Shown here in pieces: positions 45,401 through 57,460 of a stretch of 64,000 nt of DNA. The position numbers and the translations under genes are program-made. The stretch's first letter is position 1. Each line of letters opens with the position of its first letter. The DNA is from Plasmopara viticola (Eukaryota; Oomycota; Peronosporomycetes; Peronosporales; Peronosporaceae): assembly GCA_001695595.3 (NCBI GenBank), contig MBPM02000051.1, positions 372,001 to 436,000 of the forward strand, written 5' to 3'. The notes below the pieces were generated by a model. The model searched no databases. It was given only the letters and a program-made list of their open reading frames with translations, and was not told the origin of the DNA.

Positions 45401-47719
45401 GATCATAACCGTTTGTACGGCTACCTCTCTCTATGATACGGAAAAGATGGTGAACAGATGTAAGCTTTGAGTTTCGCTGACATTTAGCGCTACCGTCAGG
45501 GTTGACGAAGCGTGTAAATTATAACTTTTGCTTTAAGAGCTCGATAGCATTGACCCGCTTCAGCCGCTTGGTAGCAGGATAGGCTGCAACCAAAGTCTTC
45601 GTTTATTGACTCATAGAAGTCAGCGAGTCATTGAGCTACACGAAAAATGAACTAAAAAAGCCGAAAATGACATATGTACGCCCAATAGATGTAGGAAGTT
45701 GGCAATTCTCATCTAAAATACTTTGAATGATTCAAAGAGACACTTTTACCGCGTTTACAAAAAAGTAGCCACCACGTATACCGGGAAGGCCGGAGTTTAC
45801 GCAACAGCTTACACAGATAAAGTATGCAGGAAATTCTGCGTTCTTTTGGTAGAAATTTGTTCACTATTCTTAAAAATTTAAGGTTCAAAATGCGCAATAG
45901 AGTGTGATGTAAAGCTTGATAGAGAAAATAAAAGATATTTACGTGGCTCGATTTCACCTCTGGTACTCGATGGGTGACCATTGAGCTGTAAAGCAGCGGC
46001 CCTCTTTTTCGTGCCAATAGCTTATCGTAAACAATCCCCCTTGACAGAGATGCTGCTATCGAGATGGCTCTGACATGACCGCTTTAATGCCGTTGTAATG
46101 CCGTTGTAGTTTGAATTCCGAATTAAATGGCGCTTCGCTTTTAAAACGTAATCTTCTGGCCGCGCGTTTGGGTCTGGTCTATGCCCGCGCTTAGGACTAA
46201 TGTTTCCAGCCTCGAGGTCGGCGTTATGACTATTTAAGACACCTCTGAGGAGAGTTTTCTCTGACAAAAACTGAGCTGATTTCTCACGGACGTTTGGCAT
46301 TTTACACATAATGGTTAATTATCAGAGCAATTATTTGATATTTCCATTACTAGAATAAATTCTCCAGCTAAGCCGTGATGGCGACAGCGGTGGACAACTC
46401 CCATTGAAGGAACGAAGTGCATTCCTTCAGATGATTCGATATGGTTCTCTAAGCATCCGCATAGCTCCCCTAAGATTGCACTCGATGAAAATCTCGGTTG
46501 GGCAGATGTATGTCACGCGAGAAGTAGCGTCCAGAGAGCTCCCATGACGCACGAATCGGATCAGCGTACCACCAGACGCCATGGCCTGCATTGATCAAAT
46601 AATTCCGCTCTCAATAGCTCTTCTCTCTCTTGTAGGACCCGTCGTTCAAAGAGCGGGTTGGCACCTCGCAGAACGGCAACTTGGGCTGGTGGACTAGTCT
46701 CATAAACCCTCACACTGTGCGATACTGATTTCAGCTATTGGACCCACTCAAGCCACCGAAAATTTATGGTCGTTGATTTTACCTTCTTCCTCTAGTCCCA
46801 AATTGCAGTGACCTCGTTAACAAGTGTATTTTGGGTCAATTCCTCGTCCCTGACAGCCATGGTATTTCCAGTCCTTGCGGGTGTGGCTCTCGTAAGGTAA
46901 ATACTATTCTGGAATACTTTGCGGGTGATAAAGCCGTTTTGGCAACGTCGTTGTTGTCTGAGGGCTGCTTTACTCTTAGCGGATGAAGAACAAGGTAAGT
47001 GTATGCTGGAGTGCCTAAGGTGCTCCTCATCATATTCATCACCTAAAAACGGAGATGTCTGCTGACCACCAAGAGAAAGAGATCTATAGATACGCGTTTT
47101 TTGCCATGTGAAGCTTTTATAGCCTTCTATTTCTGAGCGGCACTCTGGATGTCAAACACTTTTGGCCTGCCTTCCAAGCAGCGGGCGTAGCGTGCAGCAT
47201 ATGTGGAGGCACAGCCTCAGTCATTGGCATTGGTGTAAATATCTTCAAATGTCGAAGCAATCTAATTTAGAGCTCGCTCTGTGATTATCAGATTCCTGGC
47301 TGACTGCTAGCTCTCTTTGCTACGTGTTAAATTATCCTTATGACCGAGCCGATCTCTTGTATGAAAATCTTTTCTGTTACGTGTGATTTAAGTCTTAGTG
47401 TATAAAGATGCAACACGCCGCTAAATACAGACAACGTTTGATTTCAAAGAGCTAAACACCTGTTAGAAAGCTGCATCAAATGGTGTATTTAAATAACGAC
47501 AATCATTCATCCACATAAATATAATGGCTATGTATTAAGGTATCTCGAAAAGATTATCAAAAGTATTTGCCGTGAACGCGGTAGCTAATTTAGTCACTTG
47601 AAGTGGTTTAAGGCGCAGACTAAACAAATGTGTCTTTTGCTCACTTTGATATTCGTGACTGCAAAGCTATACCAATCCGCTTTTTAGCCAAGTTATGTGG
47701 TGACGGCTGGCTCCCGTTA

Positions 47720-47880
47720 AAGAAGATTTACTAAGGTGGTGGCCTCTGGTGCATGACATGCACCCTATCAGTATTTATACCGGTGAGCATACTGAGGTGT
47801 CTCAAAACGATCCAGCCCCTACCAAATTAAAGCATCGTATCAGTGCAGGTACAGAGTAAATTATAATCTGGATGATATTT
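47720..47880 (+). repeat. Dispersed LTR-like fragment, copy B
   Basis: GTGGCCTCTGGTGCATGACA followed by TGCACCCTATCAGTATTTAT is the plus-strand counterpart of the 42.4 kb fragment. Downstream it continues into GAGTAAATTATAATCTGG. A GTAAATTATA word also occurs near 45.51 and 48.48 kb and, inverted, near 49.91 kb. Decay is advanced and no coding sequence is attached. Confidence 0.55.
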
Positions 47881-48601
47881 GGAAAATTAATGTCCAAAAA
47901 GATGACTTGTTTTGTTGCGCACGTCGATAACTTTAACACCAGGGTTGTGAAATGTCACTCACTGTAAGATCGTTCATTTTCCCAAACGTCTCTTTCGTGC
48001 AAGGTGCTGTGTCACCTCATCGCATCCGGCTTGTAAGATAGTCAATAATCGTGAGGATAGTGGTACGTTAGCGTATATCTATTTTGGTGCATGGTAAACA
48101 AACATGTAAAGTTATTAAAATGCAGCATATTGAATAAGTCTCAAAAGGGTTTGTTTTATTTCTAAGCCTTTACACAAGTTTAAAAAAAATGAAGATGTTT
48201 TAGTTCGATACATTGATACTAAGCCGCTCGTTGAAGAAGATTTAACCAATCACACCGTCTAAGATGACAAATGATTGTACGAACAAGTGAAATGCAGTGC
48301 TAACAAATAGCAGCAATCCGAAAACGCTCTCCTTATTTGGATAGAATTTCGGTCGAGAATGGTTCATGTGGGGAGATTGTGGAGGATTACTTATTGATCG
48401 ATACAAATAGTGATCGAGCTATTGTGATAAATGTCCGTCCGGTATAGCTAGTGTAGCAGATCAAAGCACGCAAACGTGTAAATTATAATCTCTCTCTGTA
48501 CTTTACTGGCGGCAGCAATTCATCAGCTACAAAAGTTATAAATACCTCAATATGATTATAAGTGAGCAGAACAAAATGGGTTTTATCGAGTTTCATGCTT
48601 C

Positions 48602-48850
48602 TGGAAACGCATATTCAGTATAAACCATCGTATTGAACATTTTGTCGTAACCAAAGTTGACTTGCATCATCTCAACATTGGGCACTTCGAGCTCAAATCG
48701 CTTTCCCAAGTCTTCGGATATACCGTTAAGACTGCATCTTTGTCGATGAAGCCGGTGACGGTTCTCTCTTGACCAACGTCGTTAAATTCTTGAGCCTCTG
48801 CTTCGAAGATTACATATACTGCACCTCTAATATGAATGTGTGCTTACATA
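48602..48850 (-). pseudogene. Possible decayed RRM/La-like coding fragment
   Basis: One minus-strand frame reads RGAVYVIFEAEAQEF and continues to ERTVTGFIDKDAVL. It resembles the 'KGSVFVEF.....A..F' end of an RRM such as that in La proteins. It then meets a stop, and a neighbouring frame continues GKRFELEVPNVEMMQ to a stop. A single frameshift would explain this. The resemblance is weak and the parent gene is unproven. Confidence 0.2.
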
Positions 48851-49874
48851 CATTTGGGGGCGGTGCATCGCGGAGATATGAGGCCGATGAAGACACAGTT
48901 GTTGCATGTTGACAATTTAGTCCAGTCGTCCTTCTTGTCCTTCCTCTTTCCAAAACACTTTGTTTTTTGAGGTTCGCACAATAGATTACTTCTAGGTGCA
49001 CCGTCTCAAACGATTTGGCCGATCCAAAATTTGATATATTCGAGTAATCGGCAAGCTTAAAGTTGGAGGCAATTCTAATGGCCTTGAAGAGTAATAAAAC
49101 TTTCTTTTTTAACTTCTTCGCAATCTCTATCCGTAATCTTTTCCAGAAAAGGACCGATTCCCCAATTTCCTGATTTCCAAAGCTCATTGGATACCAAGTC
49201 TTGGAATCAAGAGATGCACTCATGGATTGTTTCGCTTTGTTTTAGGTAAAACGCCCACTCTTATCGAACATCTTGGGCCTGTAGCGTGTGCGGAGTTGAG
49301 GTTTGACCTGTGTTCATGTCTTGTGCACGTTCATGTGCTAGCAGTCTGGCTATAGAGGCACGATACCAAATTATTTCATGATTGCCAAACCTATCCATGA
49401 CACGTGTCGCAAATCCTGCCGACTCCATTTTCATCAAGTGGCGCTTGTTGGAGTAGATTTGTGCCATTAAAAAAATCCATAACATATTTTTTTTTGCCAA
49501 AATTCTTTTGTAGATAGATGGACTCTCCTTCTACTGCTCGTATCTTGATGCTACGATATTTTCCAAGCGTTTATTAGCCTGCAGCATTTGGCACATTGAG
49601 CTTGCATTTGGGCTTGATATCGCTGTTATAGCTTAGTGAGACATAATTGTTATTGCTGCATGGACAATGTGTCTTGTCTTGTCGCTACAAAATGAGTTGC
49701 ATTAGCCTGATCGGTTAAATCTGCTTGGACATTAGCGCTTGTCGCATCTTACGGATCCTGCGCTCGTGATATTAAGCGCAACGTTGGCCAAAAATTTCCC
49801 CTGTCGTTCGAAGTACTTCTTCTGCTCTGTCTTAGGTAAAAAAAAAAATGGGCGATCAGCCATACGGTCTCTTT

Positions 49875-49903
49875 GCTGAGACATACCTATTTAACGTCTC
49901 AGC
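49875..49903. repeat. Perfect 8-bp inverted repeat
   Basis: GCTGAGAC and GTCTCAGC are separated by 13 nt and could form a hairpin. It sits in the desert, close to an inverted GTAAATTATA word, and may be part of a decayed element. There is no nearby gene for it to regulate. Confidence 0.6.
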
Positions 49904-51405
49904 GCTCTCTGTATAATTTACCACACCTCAATTTAACATCAGGAATCAAATAAAACTTGGTTTTACTAAATACACTTTTAGCTAAAAGATTTGTCTAACG
50001 AACCTTTAAAAGTTCTTGGGTTTGCTATAAATGGCGCTTAAGGTTTTCAGTGATGTCGTGCACTACACTCTTGGCACCTGGGTCTTGAGGACTTCTGGAA
50101 AAGTTGGACAAGGCTCACCTCTTTCACTGTTTTTTCTCGAAGCTCTTCGAGCTTCAAGTTACGGCTCGTTAAGAACTTAGTGGTGTCTATAAACAGATTG
50201 ATGGGTTCACGAGTCTTTTGTTTTCCCGTACAACAAAGCCGGATGAAACAGCTCACGTTTAGTCAAGCTAGCTCGCGTTTCTAAACATGTGTCACGTGTG
50301 TTGTCCAGACCGCTTTTAAGTATGAATCAATTATGTCTTCAAGGACGGGAGAGATAAAAAAAAAATTGATCATAGTGTCCGTAAATAGGAAAATTCCATC
50401 TGCAGAGATAAAAACAGCATGAGCTAAATTAAGACTTGTAGATCGTCACTAAGCATTTGAATAGACACAAGCGCTGGGAAACAATTTGGCTTCACTAGAA
50501 CAGCATCACAGTGGCAGCACATTCGTACCTTGCAGTAAGATAAACATCTCACGGCAGACCGATAAACGACTGAAATTGTCTAATTTTGGCATCTGTCACG
50601 CCATTGTTGCTTTTTGTATCGCAACCTCGAAGCATTCATTGCAGGACACACAGGCCGCGCTTGTATCGACTTTGGCTAGACACTGGTTTATTTAGCAACC
50701 AGCTAAATTTAAAAAAATCGCAGTTAACCGTCGAATGCTTATCATTGTTGGGACCCGCTTACTAATGTCCAGGGCAGGTCCTTATCAAATGTGCGATTAG
50801 TTCGAATAGACCAATCTAATGATTAAGACACACTGGGGGCCTGTACGCTTCATCACCGCATCTGTGGCGATTTTGTACGGCTAAGGCTTCATTATTTATA
50901 TAAAATTTAATTACAAAATCAGAGAGTATTGTATACTTTTCAAAAAGCCGCATTTTTTAGAGCCATCGATCATATTCTGCAAATCGTGACATCACCACAG
51001 GCACGAAGTGAGGTTAAGGCAAAACCCGAACGCGTTTATTGTTAAAGGCATCGTGGTGTTAAGCACAAAAGCCTACCATTTGACAAGATAAATCCAAAAC
51101 AACGACGATTTTTCGTATAGTTGCAAGTAAAATGCAATTAAACGTAGAATAGCATGGACTGCTCAGAAATTTTCGGCTAATGTTAAAATACTTCATTTCG
51201 CTGCATGCACTACACAAAATTCACGGAAATCATCGAACATGCGATAAAACATCTGCATCACAGCCTATTCGCAGAATAGAAAAGGACGGCTTGCTCTTGC
51301 ACACGCGTCAATTCCGCCAAGTCTTGCTGAACTAACTAAAGACCAGATACCTCTTAATCTAGTGTGTCGGAGGCATAAAGCTCAATAGTGTCAGCAGTAG
51401 CAGCC

Positions 51406-52794
51406 TTAATTGCCCTTGTGATCTTCATCGATGGTATCCGCGTTGTACGTGAAGCCAGGAAATTGCGCTTTGTTGCGCTGAGTCTCACTCATGGTCGTAG
51501 TAACAACCGAGTCAACGGGCTTCTCCGCTGTAAATTCGACATCAAAGTTGCTCGTGTCCATGGAGCCCAATCGGTTTGGTGGCTTGAACTCGGGTTGCAC
51601 CTCCTTGCGAAAAACAGCCTCCCAGTCAATGCCCTTAAAGAATGGGTGCGACTTTATCTCTTCAGCATCCGAGGGGCCGCTACCAAGACGGTCCGCCACC
51701 TTCCGCGTGAGTAAACCTGTAAGCAGGTCCTTGGCCTCAGCCGACATGAACGATGGGAAGCGCAGCGGCGCATTCAAAATTTTGTCGTACATTCGTTGCA
51801 TATTCTGGTCGTAAAAAGGGGGTAGACCCGTAAGCATCTCGTAGATAAGAGTGCCCAGACTCCACCAGTCCACGGCCTTGCCGTGCCCCTTGTTCTCCAG
51901 GATCTCTGGAGCTAAATACTCAGGGGTACCACAGAACGTTTTAGTGCCGCCCGTGGCGCCAGCGCCCGTTACTGCCTCCTTGGAGAGACCAAAGTCAGTA
52001 AGACGGATGTGTCCCTCCAAATCCAACAAAATGTTTTCGGGCTTCAAGTCACGGTATATGATGTCGTGCTTGTGCAGCTCTTGAAGAGCAAGAATTATCT
52101 CAGCGGCAAATAGACGCGCTTTTTGCTGGGAAAAGCGGCGATCCTTCTTCAACCAAAAAAAGAGCTCACCACCGCCACAGTAGTCCATAACAAGATACAG
52201 CTTGTCGGGCGTCTGAAAAGCATACGTGAGGCTGGTCAGGTAGGGGTGCTTAATGCTCTGTAGAATGCTACGCTCTGTCTTTGTGTGTAGTAGTTGGTTG
52301 CGCTTGACAAGAGCGGCTTTGCGCAGCGTCTTCATTGCGTAAATCATCTTCGTGTCCTTCTTTCGCACCATCATGACCTTACCAAAAGATCCCTTGCCAA
52401 GTACCTTAAGTAAGTCGAAGTCCTCTACATTGACTTTCGTTTGCGGGCGTACGGGGCCATCCATATCTTCAATGACCACCTGCTCAACAGGTCCCGAATC
52501 GTCGTCCTCGAGGTCGGCTGCACAACATACAACTAGGTGTAAGCAGGCAAGGCCTCCATGTCAAGGAGTAGCACGAGTGACAAACAGCTACGTACACTCC
52601 TCTTCAGTCTGCTGTGGCTGAGCCTGCCCCTGACCGGGAGCTGGCGGGGGGCCGTTGGCTGGGTTAGAGGGCGCGGCGGGTGCACTTTTGCCGGCATCTC
52701 GGCCGCCGTTGGCGTAGTTGCTGAACTTAAACCCACGCGAGTCACTTTTGATAGGTGGGCGTAGGCTTTTCCCCTTTGAACCCTTGTTGCCCAT
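51406..52794 (-). CDS. AGC-family Ser/Thr protein kinase with N-myristoylation signal
   Basis: Two minus-strand exons, 52596-52794 and 51406-52517, with a 78-bp phase-1 intron (GAGT|GTACGT ... GTGCAG|CC), encode 436 residues. The protein begins MGNKGSKGK, with Gly2, Ser6 and Lys7 fitting the N-myristoyltransferase consensus, so membrane attachment is likely. A Pro/Gln/Ala-rich linker and an acidic run (TEEESDLEDDD) lead to the kinase domain at about 100-360. It has the glycine loop GKGSFGKV, catalytic Lys129, YRDLKPEN (Asp223), DFG (Asp241), T-loop TFCGTPEYLAPE (Thr260) and a C-terminal hydrophobic motif FPGFTY (Thr423). That layout is of the Akt/S6K/SGK group, where PDK1 and TORC2-type kinases phosphorylate those two sites. 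No PH or C2 domain is present; the acyl anchor may replace it. ATG 52794 is the first in-frame ATG. Substrates are unknown. Confidence 0.94.
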
Positions 52795-55700
52795 GATGAT
52801 ATAAGTAAAAGAGTGGGGATGTATCGGATGACGGGACCTGCCACCGATGGACGAATACACAAATGAGTTGCCGCGGCGACAACAACAAAAGCAAGACCGC
52901 TACTCGAAGCACATATCTCCCCCTCTGCTATCTTCGTAAGTACGTACCAGGCCTTTCCGTCACGCGCGAGCAAATGCAGACTGCGACCGTTGCCGCCACG
53001 TGCTTTACGATCTAACAGCCCCCACACAAACTTTACACAAAAACTTCATTTTCTTATGCTTCCTCCCGACCGACCGCAGATGCCATGTAATTATAAAGTG
53101 TTTACCGACCGACCGACTAACTTTGCCGTTCAGTTCGAGCGTCGTTTGCTTGAGTGCACCATCTGTCTGTCGCGCCTCCCTAGCTACAGAATACTAAATT
53201 CTACTACCAGCTAGTACTTCAATAGTAATTGCCCTTCTTATTGGATGCCTGGCGCCAGAGCCCAACCCACCCCCAGATGCTCTACAGCCTTTGTTGCTTA
53301 TTCTACGAATGCCGATTAGTTAAATTTAGTTCATTCTAAAATACGTGTGGCAATATTAAAAAGAGTCGACTCTTTCATTTCACAAATCAGAATTGACTTG
53401 CCGTTTGCATTTTAAAGGCTCTTCAAATTGCTATTAATGACGTATCTACTGCATTGTATAACGATCCGTAATGCGTCCGTCATATATAAATTTGACAAAA
53501 TTACTGTAGGTTAAGAGTTACCCAAAATCGTTGGATGACATCTTTCTAGGCAACTTCTACAAAGGCAGGACCATTGACGAGGCAGAAGGTCAACCTACAT
53601 CGAAGCTGCACTTATAGAGTAATCGTGAGCTCATCTTTTAATCATCATTCTATGCTTAGAACTAGTACGAGTCGCAAATCGCTATCGGAGAACTAATGTT
53701 GCCAAACGCCAGGATTAATAATTTACTTAAAATGTAAGTTAAACTCTATTTAGCTTATTGACAAAATCCCTAAAAAAGGGTTAAATCAGTTATCTCTAAA
53801 CCATCTACTGACTTCTAAAAACTCAGTGCTGTCTTCTTTGTGTCTTATGTCACTCATTACGGTGATACAATTTTCTAGCGTGACGCACTCCAGGACTTGG
53901 ACTGCTTAAATCCATACAAATCAAACTTAAGCAGTTCCTACATCGTGAAGTCAGCGGCGGTTGCTACACCATCTCCTGCTCTTCTTCTAGCTCTGGAACA
54001 CAAATCACTGCTTGTTTGACATCGCCTGACTTGGGCCCTTTTAAAAGCCTTGACAAAAGTTAAATAAACATCAAAGCAAATTTTGTAACTCAGACCCTAG
54101 GTCACACGACTACCTTGACGTCTAAGCCTAATGCATCGTCAAATTCTGAACCGACAACATTCCAAAGACACAAGTCGAGCTCATGATGTAAGAATACTGC
54201 GGCGTAAGTACACTATGCCGTCGAATACCGACTCACTTGTCAAGCCATTAACTGCTCGAGGTGGGCAGAAACCAAGCTTGATAATCGACAAAGATCCGAC
54301 AGCATCCTTCGCATCAGAGGGTAAAGAGATTGAAGAAATTTCCCTAATCCTAGCTCTCTTGTAAGTTTGTGGCTCTTCCTACCGAAATGAGTAGCTTCCA
54401 TCATATGAGCCAAACGGCTTATGCGCTGCACACTGCTTGCTCGCGAGTAGCCAGTGGACCTACTAAGCTCTCCACTACTCATTGCTGGTTTTACAGTAGC
54501 TAACTTGTGTCTGGTGAGCCAAAAGTCGCAACTAGTAATTTCAATAAGGCGCAAGAGCATGAGATGCAACCACGAGAATATATATATTTTAACTTTGCCA
54601 TACATCTGTGGGTCAATCAAAAGCTTGTGCGTGACAAGCCGGCTAGGATCGTTTGAAAGGCCACGTTGGGTACCACAGTATCGAAAATTTGGCTTTGTAA
54701 GCTCGAGGTACAGGCCTAAGAGATAGGTTTCTAATTTTGCAGACTACTACGCTTGTGTGTTGGCTCAAAAGAGCGAAAGATCGATGACACTACTGCGAGC
54801 TTTACCGGTAACATAGCTCATGTCACACACATTTGAGGCTGGCGAAAGGCTCTCATGCGTTAAGTGAAGAAGTATAGGCAGATGTACTCTCTCATCAAAC
54901 TATGCGGCAGCTTCGGCAAACTAGATGTGCTCGCGGAGCAAACCCACGGTACATGCCGTCGACTGCCAGCGGACTGTCGCGACCTATGGTCTTGCTTACT
55001 GCATTGCTTAGCAAGGCAGCTGCAACACAATCTAATGCATACTTCTTTCACAGCGGTCACCAAAAAACTAAAGGTGAGATCTGTTGCGTCTTTAACCTTT
55101 CCAATCTAGCGGCGGAAAGCGTAGTCGTGTCAGAGACGCCGGTGTCATAACCAAAAACATCTATATGTCTGTAAAATTTCTAAACAGTGCCTCAAGTTCT
55201 CATACGATTTTGGAGTCGTTTACTTCACAATATACTAGATTTGGATCTAATGACAGCGCTGCACAAGAATGCATTCCAGATGACAGTAACAGGTGTCTTC
55301 GTTAAAAGGAGAGAAGAATAAGGACGATCTTCCAGCATCATGTTGCGTTTTCTGCTTCTTGCGATGACTTTCGGCGGTGACGATGCTCGCGACCGATGTG
55401 TGACGGTCGCAACCCAGAAGATGGCACAACTAAAGGCCGACTAGTCTGACTCTTAAATAAAAAGCATTCACTGATGCCGCAGCTTTAGGTCTCTCCTAAA
55501 CGTGTCGGTCCGTAGCAAGTAGATCGACTCGTGGTTCTCGAGACAAAGGTTGTGGCTCTCTTGCCCATAATTTATCAGCTAAAGGGTCGGTCTCAGGGAA
55601 CTGTGTCCGCATATGACCCTACACCTTTGCTCCCGCGTTCACCCGATCCAGCTGAACGTGGAGCATCGGTACTGAGCAAAAAAAATAAGCTTATATGATG

Positions 55701-56417
55701 GTCTATGACCTTAGATGGTCCAATGAAGCGCGGGCGCAGTAAATTCTTGAAGGCGTATCTGAATACTGATTTTTAGCATACAATAATACCGATATCCGCT
55801 TTCAATTTATATTTTGTCGTAGCTCATAAATACTCTGATTTCAGATGTGTCTTGGAACACCAAGCATCTAATATACAAATGCTTTGATTCGCTTAGGCAT
55901 TGTGAAAGGGCTGACATACCTTAAGCTTCTACCTCTATCTCCTCTATAATTTCCATACCACAGTGTGACCGCGCTAACAGAATGCTCACTCACTAAGGTA
56001 AGATGTATGTAGCATGAGCGCGATTGCTTAATGTGAACGAAGCAAAAGCAAGGACGCAGCTCCTACGTCTTGTCGTATATTTCCACACACGTCGTAATGC
56101 ATTTTCGACAACACGATTCACTTTCTTTGTCTACTATCAGTCTACGCAGGGTCCGCTGTAAACATGTCCAACTTGATGCTAAGGGCGTGAGAAACATTCC
56201 GTGAACAGTGTGAGTTCATGGTCCGAGAAAATTGAATGTGATAGTCCATGTTGTCGAAAGAAATGATTACGAAACGGCGCTGTTGTTTCAGCACCATAGA
56301 TATTTTTCTCAGTCAGCTAATTCTGATCGCAATTTCAGAATTGCCTGCTGTATTCTTTGACAGGCAATACTATCGGACTGCTAATATTTATGCGCTCTCA
56401 TTCAAATAATCCATTTG
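52795..56417. other. Gene desert upstream of the kinase
   Basis: The first few hundred bases hold the kinase 5' leader and promoter. Beyond that no gene is supportable. A perfect 8-bp inverted repeat (ATTGCCTG ... CAGGCAAT) lies at 56340-56368, just before the tRNA-like array. Confidence 0.5.
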
Positions 56418-56636
56418 CGTAATTGATAGTTTAAAATCACGACTTTGGTGTCTTTTTTATGACAATCTTTGCATACGCGCTTGATATCAAAAATAAGCCA
56501 GTGTCGAGCGCATTAAGCGCAAATGAATATGATGAGATAAGAATGACAAAAATATTCTTTTCTCTATTTAAGTAGACTGTGCGTGTGTACGATGGCTGTA
56601 CGTGTTTATATAAAGCTAAAAGTTTTCATCTGCCCC

Positions 56637-56707
56637 TCTCATATAGTCTCGGCGGTTGTATAGCTGGCTCTTACCCAGTAGACCCGGGTTCAAGTCCGAA
56701 TGTGGAA
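56637..56707 (+). pseudogene. tRNA-Glu-like sequence, unit 1
   Basis: The 71-nt core has T8-A9 then GTCT, an anticodon arm GCTGG-CTCTTAC-CCAGT and a GACCCGGGTTCAAGTCC T arm, as in eukaryotic tRNA-Glu. The loop would give anticodon CTT, one change from Glu CTC. Acceptor and T-stem pairing are broken (CCGGG against CCGAA), so it is probably not a working tRNA. Confidence 0.6.
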
Positions 56708-57009
56708 ACGTGTACTTGTAGCTGCTTATTTTTTTTTAGCGGTGGTTTCAACTACCAATTCATACGATTTTTTTCTAAAAATGTTTGATTTGCGTGGATT
56801 GATAGCTAAATTCACGACTTCAGCGTATTTTTGTGACAATTTTTGCATACGCGCTTGATGCTTAAAGAGGGGTCAATGTCGAGCGCATTCGGCGCAAGCG
56901 AATGTGATGAGATAGGAAGATCACTGTGAGCTCTTTTGGCCAATTAGACTGTGCGCGTGTACGAAGGTTGTACGTCTTTATATAAAGCTAAAAGCTTATG
57001 CCTGTCAGG

Positions 57010-57081
57010 CTTTATATAGTTTAGACGGTTTGGACAGCTAGCTCTCACCTGGCAGACCCGGGTTCGATTCTCGATGTGATA
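57010..57081 (+). pseudogene. tRNA-Glu-like sequence, unit 2
   Basis: This 72-nt core keeps the loop CTCTCAC, anticodon CTC for glutamate, and a B box GGTTCGATTC. T-stem and acceptor pairing are imperfect (CCGGG against CTCGA). It is the most tRNA-like anticodon of the three but is still likely a pseudogene. Confidence 0.6.
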
Positions 57082-57359
57082 ACATTGTACATGTTGATGC
57101 TTGTTTCTGAAGCGGCAATTTAAACTACCAATTCATGAGCGTTTTAAAAAGCTTGAATCGCGTGATTGATAGTTTTTATGACAATCTTTGCATATGCGTT
57201 TGATGCTCAAAGAGGTGCGAGTGTCGAGTGCATTCGACGCACACAAAGTGGTTGAGACAAGAATGATCAATGTGAGCTTTTCTTTATTCGAGTAGACTGT
57301 GCATGTGTGCGATGATTGCTGGTGTTTATTTAAAGCTAAGGGGTTTAACCTGTCAGCCT

Positions 57360-57427
57360 TCTCATATAGCCTAGGCGATTGGAAGGACTGGCTCTGAACA
57401 GACCCGGGTTCTTGTCCCGATGTAGGA
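57360..57427 (+). pseudogene. tRNA-Glu-like sequence, unit 3
   Basis: This 68-nt core has a small deletion in the anticodon arm. Its T stem is the best of the three (CCGGG against CCCGA). It cannot fold into a normal anticodon stem. Confidence 0.55.
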
Positions 57428-57460
57428 ACATTGTACTTGTTACTTGCTTATTTATCAAAA

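Larger units (their letters stand above)
37220..51405. other. Long gene desert
   Basis: About 14 kb of AT-rich DNA without a supportable gene. Frames are short and shadow each other. A minus-strand frame at 37990-38250 (with RRASHLRLSARVNPEID) and one at 42816-43103 look somewhat protein-like, but I cannot name them. Small repeats, an inverted repeat and dispersed LTR-like fragments are listed separately. This looks like a repeat-rich, gene-sparse compartment where old elements have decayed. Confidence 0.55.
56418..57460 (+). repeat. Three-unit tandem array of tRNA-Glu-like units
   Basis: Three direct units, about 56418-56780, 56781-57150 and 57151-57460, repeat with periods of 374 and 346 bp (measured at GACCCGGG). 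Each has an upstream part (GACAATCTTTGCATACGCGC), a TATATAAAGCTAA-like stretch, a tRNA-like core with AGACCCGGGTT, and a spacer ACTACCAATTCAT in units 1 and 2. Units have diverged substantially. Flanks repeat along with the core, so the whole unit was duplicated, not just the tRNA. Confidence 0.82.

Noticed and set aside
52533..53027. 164-codon minus-strand frame over kinase exon 1
   Set aside because: It runs in a different frame through exon 1 and the intron. The myristoylation start and splice sites support the other frame.
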